A stretch of DNA of 8,862 nt from Bacteroidia bacterium. GTDB taxonomy: Bacteria > Bacteroidota > Bacteroidia > Bacteroidales > UBA12481. The translations under genes were made by a program, and so were the position numbers. The notes below the pieces were generated by a model. The model searched no databases. It was not told the origin of the DNA and saw only the letters and a list, made by a program, of their open reading frames with translations. Positions 1 to 7,224 of this stretch are shown here, piece after piece. Position 1 is the stretch's first letter. Each line of letters opens with the position of its first letter. The stretch covers positions 1-8,862 of the forward strand of contig JAPLDV010000526.1 in the NCBI GenBank assembly GCA_026391235.1, given 5' to 3'.

Positions 1-1
1 A

Positions 2-307
2 CCAAGAACAGCCATGGGTGCCGACCTTAAATCAAGTGAAAACGCCATGGGATGGTATCTGTTGCTGTGGGGGATTTTCACCGGCTGCATGTTTATAGGT
101 ACTCTGAAGCTAAACCTCACCCTCCAGATAGTCTTTTCTTCTCTTACGGTTCTTTTCGTTCTTCTCGCTGTTTCTGATTTTACCGGGACTAAAGACCTGA
201 AGGTCGTTGCCGGCATTGAAGGTATTTTCTGCGGCCTTTCAGCAATCTATGCCTGTGTGGCCCAGATATTGAATGAAGTTTACAAAAGGCAGGTTTTGCC
301 CCTCTGA
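2..307 (+). CDS. satP: Acetate/succinate transporter, SatP/YaaH (GPR1/FUN34) family, 3' end only
   Basis: This is the C-terminal part of an inner-membrane carrier of the AceTr (GPR1/FUN34/YaaH) family; characterised members take up acetate and succinate with protons. The frame is open to the left edge, so the start is outside the window and the Met at 14 is probably internal. About 101 residues remain of roughly 190-200. Three hydrophobic segments are visible: around GWYLLLWGIFTG, around LQIVFSSLTVLFVLLA, and around IEGIFCGLSAIYACVAQIL. The order GWYLLLWGIFT, FIGTLKLN, LTVLFVLLA, GIFCGLSAIY, LNEVYKRQVLPL closely follows the end of E. coli SatP as I remember it, including the terminal 'LNE..(G/K)R.VLP'. 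It converges on the DUF2007 gene across about 130 bases in which I see no convincing terminator, only a short CCAATATTGG palindrome near 325. The family call is firm; the substrate is inferred. Confidence 0.85.
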   Translation, partial: PRTAMGADLKSSENAMGWYLLLWGIFTGCMFIGTLKLNLTLQIVFSSLTVLFVLLAVSDFTGTKDLKVVAGIEGIFCGLSAIYACVAQILNEVYKRQVLPL

Positions 308-439
308 ATCGAAATGGCCCTCCAATATTGGCCACAATAAATACGCAATAGGTACGAGTCTGATTAAACGACCGGAAGATAGCCGTATCACCCCGCATGA
401 CCTGGAGATTAATCAGTGTTTCCCGCTATCTCATTTGTC

Positions 440-667
440 CTAATTCCGGTTTTGCAGGAACTCCTGAATAATCGGTGTTGCTTTTTCCAGATCCCAGTGG
501 TTGATTAAAAGATCCAATTCAATTGGTGCTCCTCCATAACATGGATTAACCCCGAAGGTCGAACCATACCTGGTTGTGGTTGAAATTCCGTTTTCCTCCA
601 GTTCACCCTGAAGAAGAATCACTTCGATTTCGCTGCCAGTGAAGGCTTTGTACAAGTTGTCGTCCAT
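440..667 (-). CDS. DUF2007 family small protein
   Basis: A 75-residue protein with no signal peptide or membrane segment, so probably cytoplasmic. It begins MDDNLYKAFTGSEIEVILLQ, continues with ELEENGI, and ends with a DLEKA..IIQEFL helix. That is the pattern of the DUF2007 domain (Pfam 'putative signal transducing protein'): a short alpha/beta fold in which 'TG(S/N)..EA..L...LE..GI' is followed by 'D..KA..II'. The length is usual for stand-alone members. The biochemical role of the family is not known to me; a signalling role is only a database label. The ATG at 667 is the only good start and matches the family N-terminus. No clear ribosome binding site is seen, as is common in Bacteroidota. 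It lies 125 bases downstream of rlmF on the same strand, and almost all of that gap is the heptamer repeat, which ends about 10 bases before this start. Confidence 0.85.
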   Translation of the reverse strand: MDDNLYKAFTGSEIEVILLQGELEENGISTTTRYGSTFGVNPCYGGAPIELDLLINHWDLEKATPIIQEFLQNRN

Positions 668-677
668 GAAGTATTTG

Positions 678-796
678 TTAAATGTTGTCGGTTATCAGTT
701 ATCGGTTGTGGTTGTTGTGATTGTTGCTGCAGGTTGCAGGTTCCCGGTTGTCACTCGTCACTCGTCACTCGTCACTTCTTCCATGTCACTCGTCAC
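678..796 (-). repeat. Heptanucleotide-phased degenerate tandem array (17 units)
   Basis: Read on the minus strand from 796 down, the sequence divides into 17 consecutive 7-base units without loss of register. Five units are GTGACGA or one-base variants in the first seven positions; later units include CCTGCAA, CCTGCAG, CTGATAA, CCGATAA and CCGACAA. Most units end in A, usually AA or GA. Four of the GTGACGA-type units are strictly tandem (750-775 on the plus strand is three copies of GTCACTC plus GTCAC). The array starts inside the stop codon of rlmF and stops about 10 bases before the DUF2007 start, so it fills the intergenic gap. It is not a CRISPR array: units are 7 bases with no spacers. 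Function unknown. Confidence 0.85.
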
Positions 797-1719
797 GTCC
801 CAAACCTCCACGCCACCACCCTGCTCACCTTCTGCCCCTGCGCCATATCAATGGTCCTCACCTCCTTTGCACGGGCGATTTCCAGCGATTTGTATACAGC
901 CGGAAGATGATCGCTTTTCGCGATGAGGGTGGAGAACCATTTACATTGTGTGGGTATCCGGGAACTTTGCTGGATCATCCGGCGAACAAAGGCTTCCTCA
1001 CCGCCTACATAACAAAGTTCAATGTTTTGGCCTCCAAAATTCTGAACGGTTTTGATGTTTTTTCTTTGAGTCAGATTCGATATCTTCCTTTGGGTTGCCG
1101 ATGAAGCCTCTTCCATCGATGAGTGGAACGGGGGATTGCAAATGGAAAGATCAAATTGCTCTTCGGGTAGAACAATTCCGCGGAAAACATCGGCAACAAC
1201 CGGCTGCATGCGTAATTCAACCTTTCCCTTAAGAACGGAGTTCATTTCTACGATCTTCCTGGCTGATTCAATGGCTATCGGATCAATATCGGTACCTACA
1301 AAGCTCCAGCCATATTCCTTTCTGCCAATGATCGGGTAAACGCAATTCGCACCCACCCCGATATCTAGCACTTTAACCTGCTCACCCCGCGGGATCTCCC
1401 CGTTGTTGCCAGCAGCCAGCAGATCGGCGATATGATGGATATAATCGGCCCGTCCCGGAATCGGCGGACAGAGATAGTTTTCAGGAATGTTCCAATCGGT
1501 AATACCGTAAAAGTGTTTCAGCAGTGCCTTATTCAGCGTTTTAACAGCATCGGGATTGGCGAAATCGATCGATTCATTGCCATGCTTGTTCCGGGCCACA
1601 AAAGCAGCCAGCTCCGGACAACTTTCGATCAGTTTTGGAAAATCATACCTGAACCGGTGCGGATTTCTCGGGTGGAGGCCGGGTTTCCCGAGAGATTCAA
1701 TGATTATTCTTTTTATCAT
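793..1719 (-). CDS. rlmF: 23S rRNA (adenine(1618)-N(6))-methyltransferase RlmF
   Basis: A 308-residue SAM-dependent methyltransferase that places the m6A at position 1618 (E. coli numbering) of 23S rRNA. The N-terminal family signature LHPRNPHRFRYDF is at residues 15-27. The SAM-binding loop VLDIGVGANC is at 117-126, followed by the acidic end of strand 2, VGTDID, at 141-146. The catalytic motif IV of N6-adenine methylases, NPPF, is at 195-198 in the context LSICNPPFHSS. The C-terminal part has the family's WFSTLIAK element at 261-268. Length is normal for bacterial RlmF. I chose ATG 1719; it gives a 14-residue lead before LHPRNPHR, similar to homologues. The stop codon (793-795) lies within the first unit of the downstream heptamer array, so the last residues may have been shaped by it. 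It is a housekeeping gene, cytoplasmic, and unrelated to the neighbouring glycosidases. Confidence 0.95.
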   Translation of the reverse strand: MIKRIIIESLGKPGLHPRNPHRFRYDFPKLIESCPELAAFVARNKHGNESIDFANPDAVKTLNKALLKHFYGITDWNIPENYLCPPIPGRADYIHHIADLLAAGNNGEIPRGEQVKVLDIGVGANCVYPIIGRKEYGWSFVGTDIDPIAIESARKIVEMNSVLKGKVELRMQPVVADVFRGIVLPEEQFDLSICNPPFHSSMEEASSATQRKISNLTQRKNIKTVQNFGGQNIELCYVGGEEAFVRRMIQQSSRIPTQCKWFSTLIAKSDHLPAVYKSLEIARAKEVRTIDMAQGQKVSRVVAWRFGT

Positions 1720-1747
1720 TATTGTTGATTTACCCGTTCTGCCGGTT

Positions 1748-1867
1748 TCAGAGTTTCAGAGTAATTTGGATAAAAGTAGTTAAAAAAAGCTCTTCAACCG
1801 CGGAAACAGCAGGGTCGCCTTCGTAAATAAACGCTGCTTCGGATATCAGGAGTGACCATGCCTCCAT
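1748..1867 (-). pseudogene. Short ORF, possible remnant of a serine acetyltransferase (CysE/EpsC) N-terminal region
   Basis: A 39-codon ATG-to-TGA frame in the gap between the GH38-type gene and rlmF. It begins MEAWSLLISEAAFIYEGDPA and continues with a run of acidic and hydrophobic residues including VEELFL. A helix ending in '(I/Y)..GDPA' followed by 'S..E(V/L)(I/F)L' resembles the region of bacterial serine acetyltransferases just before the conserved YPGF..I...R.AH stretch. That following stretch and the whole hexapeptide-repeat catalytic domain are missing. A stop codon lies two codons upstream of the ATG. On the minus strand an AAGGATGGAGG string overlaps the start, so translation as a tiny protein is not excluded. 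The end overlaps a tandem octamer GTTTCAGA repeated twice (1745-1760 on the plus strand). The similarity is from memory and short; it could be chance. Confidence 0.3.
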
Positions 1868-1879
1868 CCTTCACAATAC

Positions 1880-1935
1880 CTTAACCTGTAACCTCAGAAT
1901 TCGGAATTCTACATTCGAATCTCAATCTTCATTAC
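1880..1935 (-). repeat. Second heptanucleotide-phased tract, 3' of the GH38-type gene
   Basis: Eight consecutive 7-base units in fixed register. On the plus strand seven of the eight begin with T, mostly TC or TG: examples are TCAGAAT, TCGGAAT, TCTACAT, TCGAATC, TCAATCT and TCATTAC. On the minus (coding) strand they therefore end in A (for example ATTCTGA, ATTCCGA, AGATTGA). The tract begins 4 bases after the stop codon of the GH38-type reading frame. The unit length, the fixed last base and the position relative to a gene end match the array after rlmF, but the unit sequences differ. It is weaker than the first array, as adjacent units are related rather than identical. Confidence 0.6.
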
Positions 1936-1939
1936 ATGG

Positions 1940-3340
1940 TTATCTTACCGTTATCTCATCCGCAAAGATCCATGCCTTCCCCCCTGCACCAACGTGCCAA
2001 TCCGGGCAGGTGGCCTTGTTTTTTGCTATCACCCGGATATAGCGGACAGGCTGCTTTTCAAATCGCACGGTATATTCACGCACCGTATCCTCGGTGCGCT
2101 CCAGTTTAGGATCACCAGCTGCCTTTCCTCCTGATTTAAACCGGGTGCCATCAGCCGAAAGAAAAAAATCAACTTCCACCGGGAGGAAGATCCAGGAGGC
2201 CAGAAATTGGATGGTTCCAAGTGAGGCTTCGCTGATTTCAGTCGTCTTGCCCAGATCAACAACCACATCGAGGTTGTCGTACTCAAATCCCTGCCAGAAA
2301 CCATCGTTCCAGAATCCGCCGCGCTGCCCGTCGACCAGGTTGTAGATGCCTGAACCCGACCATCTTGCAGCATAAATAGTGTTGTATTTCGGGGCGGGAT
2401 AGAGAGCGGTGGAGAAGGATGCTTCGCACAGGGCAGATGGGGTATCGGATCCCGGGTAAAAAATAGCAACCCGCAGTTTTGATGCCCGGGTAACCTTGAA
2501 AGGACCCGTATATAACAGTGATGATCTTGATGGGAGTGATCCGTCGAGGGTATAATGAACCTCTGATCCATCAGTGAAAGAGGGCTTAACCGTGACAGCT
2601 GATCCACCGGAGAAAAAGAACCGGTTACCCTCGATGGTGAGCTGGTTCAGGACAGCTTTCCCGGAAGCTTCATCCGAGAATTCGCCGGTATTACCAGCCC
2701 GGTCAACCGCACAAACCCGGTAATAGAAAGAACCGGCCGCAGGTATGAAGCCGGACTCACGGCTTCGATAGATCCGGTAACCCGTAACATCACTTTCAAT
2801 ATTGGAATAAAAGAAGAGGCACAGATAATTATCGTTGGTAATCGGACTCACATGAACAACATGCAGCCCTTCCACCTTGTTGGGTACCATATCCTTTTTA
2901 TTGGATGCAAGAGTCAGTGATTCAATAATTTCAGATGCCGGACCCTGTACATTATATTTGCTTACCGGACAGACCCGGTAAAAATATTTGGTATCCGGCT
3001 CCACATAATTATTTGTCCATCCGCCATAATTCAGCACCGGTTGATCGGTAAAAACGGTTTGACCGGTTGCACCGGCGAGGTGTCGCAGATCAGGTTCAAA
3101 CTGCGGATTCCTGCTGCGGAAAATCCGGTAAAATGCTACTTCTTCCGAACCCACGGAAGGTTTTTCCCAGAACAGGCGTATCTGACTGTCGGACAATGTG
3201 TTAGCTTGGAGATTTTTGGTTTGGCCTATGGCAGGTTCCTCCGGTTCGATCCGGAGGGTTTTGATACCAGGCGGTTTGATGGAGAAAGTGATCCGGGTGC
3301 TGCCCGATCCGGGTACGGGATTGGTACGGTCGGTGTCAAC
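1940..3340 (-). pseudogene. 3' part of the frameshifted GH38-type glycosidase gene: FN3, FN3 (shortened), chitobiase-like C-terminal and F5/8 type C domains
   Basis: This 466-codon frame continues the protein of the upstream GH38-type gene after a one-base shift. It has no start codon of its own near its beginning; the first possible one is a TTG at 3196, inside the first FN3 domain. From the shift onward it reads a beta-rich segment, then FN3 domain 1 (about 49-145, with YRIFRSR and YFYRV). FN3 domain 2 (about 150-228) has GYRIYRSRESGFIP followed almost at once by GSFYYRVCAVDRAGN. Next is a chitobiase/beta-hexosaminidase C-terminal type domain (about 245-310, with VHYTLDGSLPS at 261 and YTGPF). 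The last is an F5/8 type C discoidin-like domain (about 325-466, with VVVDLG at 359 and VRYIRV at 432). Such modules usually act as spacers or carbohydrate-binding parts of secreted glycosidases. If the shift is real, the domains are probably lost from the enzyme. Confidence 0.8.
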
Positions 3341-6026
3341 CCGGGTGGCCGCCCATATTGCCGGCAGGCAGGATCACTGCTTCCAGCGGATGCGAGGTTT
3401 CCCATCCGAAACGGGAGGCTTGCCCGGTTTTCCAGTCGCCGGCATGGCTTCTCACCGACCAGCGGAAACTGACTGGGCCGGGCTGGCTCATCCGGATATT
3501 TGTAAAAAACATATTATTAAGCAGATACAGATAAACCCGACTATTTTCGGGCTGTTTCATGGTGTGCTCATAATCGTCGCCGCGGCCCCAGGCGGCGGGT
3601 CGGGGTTTCCCGTATTCCACAAGCGGGGCATCGACGGTTGCCAGGGTTATGCCGAAATCTTTATTGGATAAATCGGTAAAATGCTGAATGCAATAGTAAT
3701 CGGTAGCCGATCCATTGAATTGGTCCTTGATGGGTTCGACAACGGCACCCGGCAGTTCATGGTGGATGGTGAAATCCGGAATGGAAAAAGGCAGGCAATA
3801 GAAGAGTGCCTCTTTGTTCCTGGCGTTCCCCTGGCGGTAATCGTTCAGCGACCGGCCGGAGGGTGATTTATCGAGATTGAGGATAAAATCTATCCGTTTG
3901 ATATCGTTATACAGGATTACTTTTTGGGTAACGGATTCACAGCCGGTGGCCTTCACCGATGAAACCATCATTCCGGCCAGGCTGCCGTGAAAGCAGGTAA
4001 GTTCAGCCTTTTCGGGTTTATAGGAAACCAGTCCCGGCGAATAACGGGTTGTTTCGAAGCGTTGGTAAAGATATTCATTGAACGAGGAGGGGGCTGACTG
4101 ATCCACTAGCTCGCGGTTCAATTCCTTATCCACTATGCTTTTGATGCCGCCGGTCCGGGGATCGAAGGTCACCCGGTAGAACCGGTTTTCGAGCATTTGA
4201 TCGCCGGCCGCAGCTTTTGCGGCATCCGGCCAGGCATTTGTATCGGGCCGGAGGGAGTATGTTTTGTACCCCGCCTGAGGCACGTCGGTGGCCACGAAGA
4301 TTACGGTTCCATCCGGCCATTGCTGGCAGGCCACCGCCCGGCCGGTGGTATTGTCGTACACCTGCCACCCCCCTTCCCCGGCCGGCGCTTCGAAGGTGAC
4401 CACATCGGCGCGCACATAATTCAATGGATTATAAACCGCCAGAACAGTCTCCTTTCCCGTGGCAATCAGTTTCTTAAATGAGGCAATCGCCAGCTTCCCG
4501 GCCTTATCCAGATATTCCCGGCTCTCGCTCACCAGGGCCCGGTGCATCTCCTGCTCCACTTCATAATAATTGGCATTCGCGGCTGAACTGTCCTTCAACG
4601 ACGGCGGCACATAAATCGGCCCCTCAGCATAGGCCCCGTTGGTGTGCTCATGGTACATCAGCAAACGGTTATACGCCTGATAAACATCGCTCCAGGGGTA
4701 CATCCCGCCGCCAACCGCCGTAACCACCGTGGCCAGCTTTTCCACGCCCGGAATCTCGTAACCCAGATGCCGGGCATCGCCCTCGAGCCGCGCATCGGCC
4801 AAATCATCATCCGCCCAGGCATTCGGCGCATCCTGATCATACGTGCTGAAAGGCTGCAGGTCCTGCTGCGATGCCAGATCATCAAAAAACATGGAAAAAG
4901 TAGCTGAAATCAATACCGGGTTGCTGTACTTCATGTTCCAGTCCCTGATCTTTTCCATATTTGACATCTCAGGCAAACCAAAATCGTAGCTGTCCTCGGA
5001 GAGAATACATCCGTAAGGGTAATCCTTCCGGGATTCATACCGGTTGAGCAAGGCGCCGATCTCATCCGGATTATATGCCATCAGGCGGTCGGGAGAATAG
5101 TATGGCCAGGTCTTGAAAAGAGTCATCTTAAGATCATTGTCCTGAGCCTTCCAGTAATAGGCAGCATCCCGGTAAGCCTGGTCAAAAGCGATTACCGTTG
5201 AATTGATCCCCATCATAAAATAGGGAATATCTGCCTCCTTGGTAAACAGCGGCAGCGACCTGACAAATCCTACCACATCGGTATCCAATGCCGTTTTTGA
5301 CGGCGGAATTCCCATCCAGTCAACAATATACCGGTTTGGAGTATAAAAGGCCCGCGCCAGCACCTCGTAACCCATGTGCTCGGTTGAAACGGAGTTGTGC
5401 AGGCCCCCCAATTCGATCCGGCCCTCTTTGATCCGACGGGTCAGCTCTTCAATAATGCTGTCGGGCTGATATTGCAGGAAACCGGTCATGGGCTCGCTGG
5501 TTTCCACCGTCCAGTGAAACCGGCTCTCCCTGGGCCAATTATCCGTTTTCCGGCAATTTTCCAGCGCCAGCTCGATGCCCCATTCCCGCACATCCCTGCG
5601 CATCATGTGATAATAATCGGCATATCCCAGATCGTGGTGCGAAACCTGAACGTCGTATACCGTCCATTTTTTAGGAGGTTTCAGTGCGCAAACGGTTTCT
5701 GATACCGTTTTCCCAGATTTCCGGAGCCGGGCAGTAACCACAGTTTCGGCAGTCAATACCGGAATCCCGAAAGTAATGGTGTTTTGTTCTGAAGCATCCA
5801 GTTTAACTGCCAGTGGTTTATCGGGAAAGGCCAATTCCAGGGTATAGGTTCCCGTATCGGGCACTGATATAACCGCAACGCAAACCTGGCGGTCGCCGGC
5901 AGTTGTGCGCTCTACAATGGAGGTCGACCGCACAGTAACCGATGTTTGTTTTTGGGAAAAGGAGGGGCAAGGTATCGCTGAAACAACGACAAGAATCAGC
6001 AGCAAGGTGACATGGAAGGTTCTCAT
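3336..6026 (-). CDS. Secreted glycoside hydrolase family 38-type enzyme (alpha-mannosidase-like), C-terminus cut by a frameshift
   Basis: An 896-residue catalytic part. A signal peptide is clear: MRTF, a hydrophobic run LLLILVVVSAI, and likely cleavage near SFSQ (residues 22-25), so it is exported. After a beta-sandwich-like segment (about 26-120) comes the GH38 N-terminal catalytic domain with SHHDLGY at 129-135. H130 and D132 align with the zinc-binding His and Asp of the GH38 'SHNDPGW' motif. D248 or D250 (ALDTDVVGF) is the likely nucleophile position. YHEHTNG at 458-464 aligns with the 'HHDAITG' motif, making H459 the probable third zinc-ligand site. The C-terminal GH38 beta domains follow (about 525-885). 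GH38 enzymes are retaining alpha-mannosidases, but this divergent secreted group may have another substrate. The frame ends GGHPG then TGA; the coding similarity continues in the +1 frame, so the intact protein would be about 1360 residues. Its ATG is 9 bases after the ATPase stop, allowing co-transcription. Confidence 0.85.
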   Translation of the reverse strand: MRTFHVTLLLILVVVSAIPCPSFSQKQTSVTVRSTSIVERTTAGDRQVCVAVISVPDTGTYTLELAFPDKPLAVKLDASEQNTITFGIPVLTAETVVTARLRKSGKTVSETVCALKPPKKWTVYDVQVSHHDLGYADYYHMMRRDVREWGIELALENCRKTDNWPRESRFHWTVETSEPMTGFLQYQPDSIIEELTRRIKEGRIELGGLHNSVSTEHMGYEVLARAFYTPNRYIVDWMGIPPSKTALDTDVVGFVRSLPLFTKEADIPYFMMGINSTVIAFDQAYRDAAYYWKAQDNDLKMTLFKTWPYYSPDRLMAYNPDEIGALLNRYESRKDYPYGCILSEDSYDFGLPEMSNMEKIRDWNMKYSNPVLISATFSMFFDDLASQQDLQPFSTYDQDAPNAWADDDLADARLEGDARHLGYEIPGVEKLATVVTAVGGGMYPWSDVYQAYNRLLMYHEHTNGAYAEGPIYVPPSLKDSSAANANYYEVEQEMHRALVSESREYLDKAGKLAIASFKKLIATGKETVLAVYNPLNYVRADVVTFEAPAGEGGWQVYDNTTGRAVACQQWPDGTVIFVATDVPQAGYKTYSLRPDTNAWPDAAKAAAGDQMLENRFYRVTFDPRTGGIKSIVDKELNRELVDQSAPSSFNEYLYQRFETTRYSPGLVSYKPEKAELTCFHGSLAGMMVSSVKATGCESVTQKVILYNDIKRIDFILNLDKSPSGRSLNDYRQGNARNKEALFYCLPFSIPDFTIHHELPGAVVEPIKDQFNGSATDYYCIQHFTDLSNKDFGITLATVDAPLVEYGKPRPAAWGRGDDYEHTMKQPENSRVYLYLLNNMFFTNIRMSQPGPVSFRWSVRSHAGDWKTGQASRFGWETSHPLEAVILPAGNMGGHPG

Positions 6027-6035
6027 TGGATAATC

Positions 6036-7217
6036 TTATGTTAATTCAGTGATTGATTCATGAAGTAATCTGGAGAAAGTTCTGAAATTCAGGATCGACC
6101 TGGCGCCGGTTTGTTCCATAATCCCGTCATAAACAAGTCGTTCACTGGTGATACGCCCGGGAAACAATTTATTCAAATGATTTAAGCCTTTCAGAAAACC
6201 CGGATGAAACGTCTGCGATGATTTTATCTCGATGGCCTGAATCCGATCTGCTTTTTTAATAATCAGGTCGACTTCATTGCTGTGATTGTCTCTGTAAAAG
6301 AAAAGCGGTTGATCCAGACCGGAATTGAACTGGTGTTTTACCATCTCGATAATAACCAGGTTCTCAAACAGCGATCCCCTCAGTGGATCACGGCTTACCA
6401 TAACCGGATCGGTAATCCCGAGAAGGTAGGAAGCCAAGCCCACATCGTAAAAATAGAATTTGGGTGACTTGACCATTCGCTTACTGATGTTTTCATAAAA
6501 TGGCGGGAGAAGGAAACCAATATAGGATGCTTCGAGAACCGATAACCATGATTTGATGGTAGGATCAGATACTCCCGTTTCATTGGCCAGGGCCGAAGTA
6601 TTCAGCAGGCTGCCAATCCGCCCGGCGCAGATCCGGACAAATTTGTCAAACAGGTTAAGATCCTTAATCTGAATTAGCTGGCGGACGTCCTTTTGTAAAT
6701 AGGTTTCATAGTAATTCCGGTAGATTTTTGTGGGAGAAATATCCCGGGTGTGCACCTTCGGATAGAAGCCCTTATAAATCATTTCATCAGTTGTTGACAA
6801 CCCTGCCGTTGCTGTCTCTGCAATGGAGAATGGCAACAGCTTTAAGATTCCTGTTCTCCCTGCCAGCGATTGTGTTATCTTCTCCATTACAGAAAAGTGA
6901 TTGCTTCCTGTCAATACAAATAGAACTTCGTGCTCTTTATCATCTGCAATTTGTTGTAAATACGAGAGCATTTCCGGGATATGCTGTACCTCATCGAGGA
7001 TTGCTCCTTTCGGAAGCTGTTCAAAAAATTTTCGAGGATCGTTTATGGCAAATTTCCTGACATCCGGATTTTCGAAACTGAAATACGGCAATTCCTTAAA
7101 CAAGTGACGTGCAAGGGTGGTTTTACCCGATTGGCGAGGCCCGGTTATTGTCAGTACCGAATAATTCTTTGAGAGAAGTAAAGCCTCTTTCTCTATGGTT
7201 CTTGGCATATAGGCCAT
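6036..7217 (-). CDS. AAA_14/DUF4143 ATPase
   Basis: A 393-residue ATPase of the widespread group with an AAA_14 domain followed by DUF4143, cytoplasmic, role unknown. Residues are counted from ATG 7217. The Walker A motif GPRQSGKTT is at 26-34, Walker B AILDEVQ at 72-78, a sensor-like LTGSNH at 103-108, and an arginine-finger-like LAGRTG at 118-123. A helix-turn-helix-like stretch LANETGVSDPTIKSWL lies around 210-225. The DUF4143 segment KFYFYDVGLASYLLG is near 253-267. The C-terminus has NEVDLII (314-320) and IEIKSS (329-334), resembling the core of a PD-(D/E)xK nuclease fold. A TTG at 7226 is also in frame, but it lies in the palindrome; ATG 7217 or ATG 7208 (MPRTIEK) fits the family better. 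Two 60-base blocks I counted here are 37% and 33% GC, against 70% and 55% in sample blocks of the GH38 and GH92 genes, which suggests separate origin. It sits between two glycosidase genes. Confidence 0.9.
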   Translation of the reverse strand: MAYMPRTIEKEALLLSKNYSVLTITGPRQSGKTTLARHLFKELPYFSFENPDVRKFAINDPRKFFEQLPKGAILDEVQHIPEMLSYLQQIADDKEHEVLFVLTGSNHFSVMEKITQSLAGRTGILKLLPFSIAETATAGLSTTDEMIYKGFYPKVHTRDISPTKIYRNYYETYLQKDVRQLIQIKDLNLFDKFVRICAGRIGSLLNTSALANETGVSDPTIKSWLSVLEASYIGFLLPPFYENISKRMVKSPKFYFYDVGLASYLLGITDPVMVSRDPLRGSLFENLVIIEMVKHQFNSGLDQPLFFYRDNHSNEVDLIIKKADRIQAIEIKSSQTFHPGFLKGLNHLNKLFPGRITSERLVYDGIMEQTGARSILNFRTFSRLLHESITELT

Positions 7218-7224
7218 ATGGTAC

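Noticed and set aside
16..307. A complete 97-residue membrane protein starting at 14
   Set aside because: The frame is open to the window edge, and the sequence matches the last half of the SatP/YaaH family, so the start is outside.
308..439. Terminator or small gene between the transporter and DUF2007
   Set aside because: Only a 10-base CCAATATTGG palindrome and a distant AGATAGC/GCTATCT pair are present; neither forms a credible terminator, and no ORF has coding character.
750..796. CRISPR array
   Set aside because: The repeats are 7-base tandem units without spacers, and no cas gene is present.
3330..3345. Programmed +1 ribosomal frameshift joining the two halves of the GH38-type gene
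   Set aside because: The site reads GGT TGA C. The slip would move a glycine tRNA from GGT to GTT with poor pairing, and no Shine-Dalgarno-like or structural stimulator is evident. A plain indel is simpler.
3041..3671. Plus-strand open frames of 143 and 157 codons
   Set aside because: They are antisense to the GH38-type gene across the frameshift and show no recognisable domain; the minus-strand frames carry clear domain signatures.
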